Part shown: positions 60,750 to 64,000 of the stretch, piece after piece
Position numbering within the stretch: position 1 is the stretch's first letter
How the letters are laid out: every line of letters starts with the position of its first letter
Assembly (NCBI GenBank): GCA_903825445.1
Contig: CAIKAS010000136.1
Location: 1 to 64,000, forward strand
Reading direction: 5' to 3'
DNA from: an uncultured Acidobacteriia bacterium
Lineage (GTDB): Bacteria; Acidobacteriota; Terriglobia; Bryobacterales; Bryobacteraceae
DNA: 64,000 nucleotides
Made by a program: the position numbers and the translations under genes
Notes under the pieces: model-generated
Seen by the model: the letters and a program-made list of their open reading frames with translations, nothing else
Told to the model about the DNA's origin: nothing
Database searches by the model: none

Positions 60750-62234
60750 TTAGCCGACTTTGAAGGGGGGCTTCAGGAATTTGTTGGCGTCCTTGTTGTT
60801 GGTAAAGATGCCCTTTGCGTCGTCCCATTCCAGTTTGCCATCCACGCGCAGAGAGATCACTCCCAGCAGCATCCATGAAACGAACGGCACGGCGACGTTG
60901 AAGTTGGAGCAGGCCGGATCACCACCCTTGCAGGCGCGGATCCAATCCTGGTAATGGCCTGGCGAGCGGGTGAGCAACTGGTCAGGGAACTTGTAGTCCT
61001 TCATCTTTTCGACGGCGGGGATTAGTCGGGTCTGTTCGCCGTAGGTACCCGTCGTCATCATGCCTTTGTCGCCGATGAAGACGCTGCCGTTGGGGCTCGG
61101 GCGCTTGACTTCCGGCGGCAGCACGGCCTGGTAGGCATCCCAATTGAAGACGCCGCCGATGTAGCCGGTTTTCGGAGCTGGCGTCGCAGGCACGCCCGGT
61201 TTGCGGGGTACAGAAGGCAGATCGCCCAGAAGTTCGCCGGCGGGGACGCCATCGATTTTGGGGGATTCTTTCAGACCGTCGTGCCAGAAGAGCTTGAGGG
61301 CTGGCATGTTGCCGCGAGCAGGAAAGTCGAACCGGACGATCGACTTCTTCGGGTACATGAAGGTGCTGGCGCCTTCCTTCATGATGCATTCGACACTGGT
61401 GGGCGCGCCGAGTTTGAGAGCGAGGTTGGGAGCTCCGAGGATGTGGCAGGCCATATCGCCGATGGCTCCGCAGCCGAAATCGAAGAAGCCGCGCCAGTTG
61501 AAGGGCTGATAAAAATTGCCGTACTGATTGGGATAGCCTTCGCCACCGGTGGTGTAGGCGCGCTTCTCAAGCGGACCCTGCCAGAGGTTCCAGTCGAGTG
61601 TTGCGGGCGGATCATTGGGGGCAGGGATTGAAGTGAGACCCTGCGGCCACCAGGGGCGGTCGGTCCAGGCGTGGACTTCGGTCACGTTGCCCAACTGGCC
61701 GGACCAGACGATTACGGCGGCCTGCCGGGTGCCTTCATTCGAGTAGCCCTGGTTGCCCATCTGGGTGGCAACTTTGTATTTCTGCGCCGTTTCCAGCATT
61801 AACCGTGCTTCGGCGATGGTATGGACAAGCGGCTTCTGGGTGTAAACATGCTTGCCGCGTTCCATGGCGGCGATGGCGGCGGTAGCGTGCATGAAGTCCG
61901 GGATGGTGACGATGCAGGCGTCGATATCTTTGCCCTTCTCATCGAGCATCTTGCGGAAGTCTTTGAACTTGGGGACATCGGGATACTGCTTGTATTTGTT
62001 GGCGGCGCTCTTGTCGTCGACGTCGCAGAGGGCAACGATGTTCTCGGCCTTGCAGCCATCGATATCGCTGGAGGCCTTGCCGCCCGCGCCGATGGAGGCG
62101 ATGTTTAGTTTCTCATTCGGGGACTTATACCCGGCGGCGGCAAGGGAGGGCACAGAGCCAAAACCGCGCGGGGGAATGGCTCCGGCGAGAAGAGAACCGT
62201 AGAAGAAGTATCGTCTGGAAAAATTGTTACTCAT
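60750..62234 (-). CDS. exported Gfo/Idh/MocA family oxidoreductase
   Basis: A 494-residue protein with a Tat-like N-terminus (SRRYFFYGSLLAGAIPP). The Rossmann motif NIASIGAGGKASSD is followed by DACIVTIPDFMHATAAIAAM and GKHVYTQKPLVHT. The usual EKP motif is QKP. The large C-terminal domain contains WNLWQGPLEKRAY and FDFGCGAIGDMACH, typical of the planctomycete/acidobacterial group of exported oxidoreductases. It probably oxidises or reduces sugars with a tightly bound cofactor after Tat export. The ATG at 62234 is chosen over one further upstream because it starts the signal directly. Confidence 0.92.
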   Translation of the reverse strand: MSNNFSRRYFFYGSLLAGAIPPRGFGSVPSLAAAGYKSPNEKLNIASIGAGGKASSDIDGCKAENIVALCDVDDKSAANKYKQYPDVPKFKDFRKMLDEKGKDIDACIVTIPDFMHATAAIAAMERGKHVYTQKPLVHTIAEARLMLETAQKYKVATQMGNQGYSNEGTRQAAVIVWSGQLGNVTEVHAWTDRPWWPQGLTSIPAPNDPPATLDWNLWQGPLEKRAYTTGGEGYPNQYGNFYQPFNWRGFFDFGCGAIGDMACHILGAPNLALKLGAPTSVECIMKEGASTFMYPKKSIVRFDFPARGNMPALKLFWHDGLKESPKIDGVPAGELLGDLPSVPRKPGVPATPAPKTGYIGGVFNWDAYQAVLPPEVKRPSPNGSVFIGDKGMMTTGTYGEQTRLIPAVEKMKDYKFPDQLLTRSPGHYQDWIRACKGGDPACSNFNVAVPFVSWMLLGVISLRVDGKLEWDDAKGIFTNNKDANKFLKPPFKVG

Positions 62235-62305
62235 GGCTAGAACCTTATAACGTTGCAATCATCATATACCGGGGAGTACGGTCAATTAGCCGCTCCAGGG
62301 TTTCA

Positions 62306-62341
62306 CGCAGAGTTCGCAGTGACCCGCAGAGTCCGCGGAGA
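62306..62341. repeat. imperfect repeat CGCAGAGTTCG / CGCAGAGTCCG, 19 bp apart
   Basis: CGCAGAGTTCG (62306-62316) and CGCAGAGTCCG (62325-62335) are followed by CGGAGAA. Such CGCAGAG/CGCGGAG tracts are dispersed in acidobacterial and planctomycete genomes. The spacing of 19 bp equals that of the repeat at 56805. Confidence 0.4.
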
Positions 62342-62347
62342 AGAATT

Positions 62348-63109
62348 TTATTTTTTTAAGGCCTGGTCGATGGCTGCCTGCACTACGGGAACCATCAGGT
62401 TGTAGCCTTGCTCGTTGGGGTGGAGGCCGTCGGCGGAAATGCCGGGTTTGAGCATGCCTTTGTCGTCGACTAGCGCGCTGAAGTAGTCGCAGTAGATGGC
62501 GCCGACCTGCGCGGCGTACGACTTCATCCATGCATTAACGCGGAGAATGTCGGCTGGCGGGCGACCCTCGCTCATTTTTGTGCGACCGTAATCCGCGACA
62601 GGCGTGACGGAGCAGAGAACGACCTTGATGCCGTGGGCGTGGGCGAGTTCGGTGATGGCCATTACGTTCTCTTCGATCATGGCCAGGGTGGTGGGACCGT
62701 TGTTGCGCGCGATGTCGTTAGTTCCGGCAAGGAGAACGACTACGGCGGGCTTCAGATCGATCACGTCGGGGTACATGCGGACGAGCATTTGGGAGAGCAC
62801 CTGGCCGCTGATGCCGCGGTTGACGTAGGGCTTCGAGGGGAAGAAATTGGCGAGTTTCCAGCCGTCTGTGATGGAGTCGCCGAAGAAGACGACGCGGTTG
62901 GGCTCGGCGGGCTGGGCTTTGAGCTTTTCGTTATCCGCGTGATAGCGGCCAAGGCCGTTCCAATCCTGCAGGGCGTTGGCCAGCGTCTGCGCCGATCCGA
63001 GGAGGCAGCATTGGGTGCGGGGCGGATTGTAGTCGTCGGAAATCTGGGCGGACAGGGCGATTGGCAGAGCCAGGGAGGCGAGCAGGAGGAAGGACGATGG
63101 TCTTGGCAT
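62348..63109 (-). CDS. exported SGNH/GDSL hydrolase
   Basis: A 253-residue protein with a signal peptide (SFLLLASLALPIALSAQ). The SGNH blocks are complete: VVFFGDSITDGW (catalytic Ser), NRGISGQ (Gly), LLAGTNDIARN (Asn) and DGLHPNEQGY (Asp and His). It resembles acetylhydrolases that trim acetyl groups from sugars or glycans. The start ATG at 63109 is chosen because it begins the signal peptide. It precedes the Gfo/Idh/MocA gene by 113 bp, consistent with a role in carbohydrate processing. Confidence 0.92.
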   Translation of the reverse strand: MPRPSSFLLLASLALPIALSAQISDDYNPPRTQCCLLGSAQTLANALQDWNGLGRYHADNEKLKAQPAEPNRVVFFGDSITDGWKLANFFPSKPYVNRGISGQVLSQMLVRMYPDVIDLKPAVVVLLAGTNDIARNNGPTTLAMIEENVMAITELAHAHGIKVVLCSVTPVADYGRTKMSEGRPPADILRVNAWMKSYAAQVGAIYCDYFSALVDDKGMLKPGISADGLHPNEQGYNLMVPVVQAAIDQALKK

Positions 63110-63279
63110 GTGTCGGTTGGAATTATATAACGACGGGGCGGAAGGTATGCGAATTTGCATATTTTTAAACTTCGCACGGAAACCCCGGCGGCGGTAAATC
63201 GTCTATCCGATCGGAAGCCCAAACCGGTATCATCCGGGGGCGGAAAATCCAAAAATCCAACATTGAACAGGAGTCAACC

Positions 63280-63840
63280 ATGTCTGTTTTTGCGAGTATT
63301 CGTGCGTCGCTCCTTACGGCGACGCTGCTGACCGGATGGGTCGTTTTCACGACTCCCGCCACGGCGGCCGATAATGCTGAATCGGATCAGGTATCGGCGA
63401 GTCTTTCGGACGCAAGGATGCAGGCGTTCCAACTCAAAGAGGACGCCAGTTTGCTGGAGAGCTACACGAGGTCGAGCGTGAGTTGGGAGTCGCACCAATC
63501 GGCCATCCTCAAGATCAAGGACGACGTAAACAAGATGGCGGGAGAGCTGACGCGCCTGCAGGAGAGCCGCGACGGGGCGGCGCCCTGGCAGCGGGCCGCG
63601 ATCGACCGCATCGTGCCGGTCGCGAAGGAACTGGCAGCCAACACCACGACGGCTCTCGAAGCGCTGAACAAGAATCCGCGGCAGGTACACACGCCCGCTT
63701 ACCAGGAATACCTGGAAGCCATTTACGACGCCGCAAATAATATGGCGGCCACTATTGCGGATTTTTCCAATTACGGGAAAACGAAGGAACGGCTGGACCG
63801 GCTGGCTAAGAAGCTTGAAATTCCGGAGAGCGCCCACTAG
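63280..63840 (+). CDS. exported helical protein of unknown function
   Basis: A 186-residue protein with a signal peptide (SLLTATLLTGWVVFTTPATA) and a helical mature part rich in Ala, Lys and Glu. Recognisable stretches are LKEDASLLESYTRSSVSWES, ILKIKDDVNKMAGEL and YLEAIYDAANNMAATIADF. It could be a periplasmic four-helix-type protein. AGGAG six bases before the ATG supports the start. It is followed by a hairpin terminator. No family is assigned. Confidence 0.75.
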   Translation: MSVFASIRASLLTATLLTGWVVFTTPATAADNAESDQVSASLSDARMQAFQLKEDASLLESYTRSSVSWESHQSAILKIKDDVNKMAGELTRLQESRDGAAPWQRAAIDRIVPVAKELAANTTTALEALNKNPRQVHTPAYQEYLEAIYDAANNMAATIADFSNYGKTKERLDRLAKKLEIPESAH

Positions 63841-63863
63841 AGTTCCGAACAAATCGGGAGTGC

Positions 63864-63894
63864 GTGCGGTCCGTTTTCGGCGGGCCGCACGTTT
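63864..63894. terminator. bidirectional intrinsic terminator
   Basis: GTGCGGTCC (63864-63872) pairs with GGGCCGCAC (63882-63890), one G-T pair, followed by GTTTCT. It lies between the convergent genes that end at 63840 and 63895. Confidence 0.7.
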
Positions 63895-64000
63895 CTATTG
63901 AAGGAACATTTTCCAGACCGCCACTGTTAAGGCGTGCGCCACCATGCCGGCCTGAATGCCGCCGGTTTGTCGACGGGCGAGGCCGCAAAAGAGGCCGAGG
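63895..64000 (-). CDS. CPBP-type intramembrane protease, C-terminal fragment (runs off the right edge)
   Basis: Only the last 34 residues are in the window: GLFCGLARRQTGGIQAGMVA, then HALTVAVWKMFLQ and a TAG stop. A Gly-rich loop, an Arg-Thr-Gly pair and a His at the start of the last membrane helix match the end of CPBP (CAAX protease/bacteriocin-processing) proteins. The rest of the gene lies beyond position 64000. Confidence 0.65.
   Translation of the reverse strand, partial: LGLFCGLARRQTGGIQAGMVAHALTVAVWKMFLQ

Overview
The window is about 64 kb of GC-rich bacterial chromosome, densely packed with genes on both strands. It most likely comes from an acidobacterium of the Solibacter/Bryobacter group. 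The best evidence is three separate genes of the exported TIGR03435 family, which is heavily expanded in Solibacter-like genomes, together with DUF1080, SGNH, GH2 and Gfo/Idh/MocA proteins of secreted carbohydrate metabolism, and acidobacterial-looking exported proteins of unknown role. No rRNA, tRNA, CRISPR array, prophage or insertion sequence was recognised.

Layout. 0.3-2.3 kb: a zinc alcohol dehydrogenase and an aldo/keto reductase that overlap. 2.4-3.4 kb: an oligogalacturonate-lyase-like propeller. 3.5-13.3 kb: ten tightly spaced minus-strand genes reading from two tiny membrane proteins through biotin carboxylase, biotin carrier protein, a DnaC-like ATPase, a large exported protein, glycolate oxidase GlcE and GlcF, a GH2 enzyme and a YbjQ protein. 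13.4-21.3 kb: a matrixin-like protease, an NRAMP transporter, a MocR regulator divergent from a LytTR response regulator, a cytochrome c/copper monooxygenase fusion, an MFS transporter and a TIGR03435 protein. 21.4-26.6 kb: prolyl-tRNA synthetase, a GT9 enzyme, then a four-gene operon for protein-bound-sulfur cysteine synthesis (cysteine synthase, JAMM protease, CysO-like carrier, MoeZ-like activator) closed by a very clear terminator. 26.6-31.7 kb: DinB, a split rifampin-phosphotransferase-like pair, an MFS pump and a DUF1810 protein. 31.8-40.6 kb: a conserved protein of unknown role, DUF1080 and an esterase transcribed divergently, a DUF104 protein followed by an interrupted aspartic protease, and a giant membrane protein. 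40.7-49.7 kb: a hybrid histidine kinase, RNase J, nitroreductase and SecA. 49.8-52.1 kb is an accessory patch: GxxExxY, HNH endonuclease, a small membrane protein and a BrnTA toxin-antitoxin pair. 52.2-64 kb: two more TIGR03435 proteins, a sigma-54 activator with PAS domains, an exported thiol-redox pair, VOC, Gfo/Idh/MocA and SGNH proteins, and a truncated CPBP protease at the right edge.

How the genes work together. The clearest pathway is the CysO operon: MoeZ would charge the carrier with sulfur, CysM would transfer it to an activated serine, and the JAMM protease would release cysteine. The carrier continues 12 residues past its diglycine, so the protease may also have to mature it. The second unit of interest is the split PEP-synthase-like pair with an MFS pump, which looks like a drug-inactivation plus efflux cassette, though its substrate is unknown. 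A two-hairpin intergenic repeat occurs at least four times and in one place forms the C-terminus of a protein. Start codons were moved inward from the longest frame wherever a Shine-Dalgarno site, signal peptide or stop/start overlap supported it.
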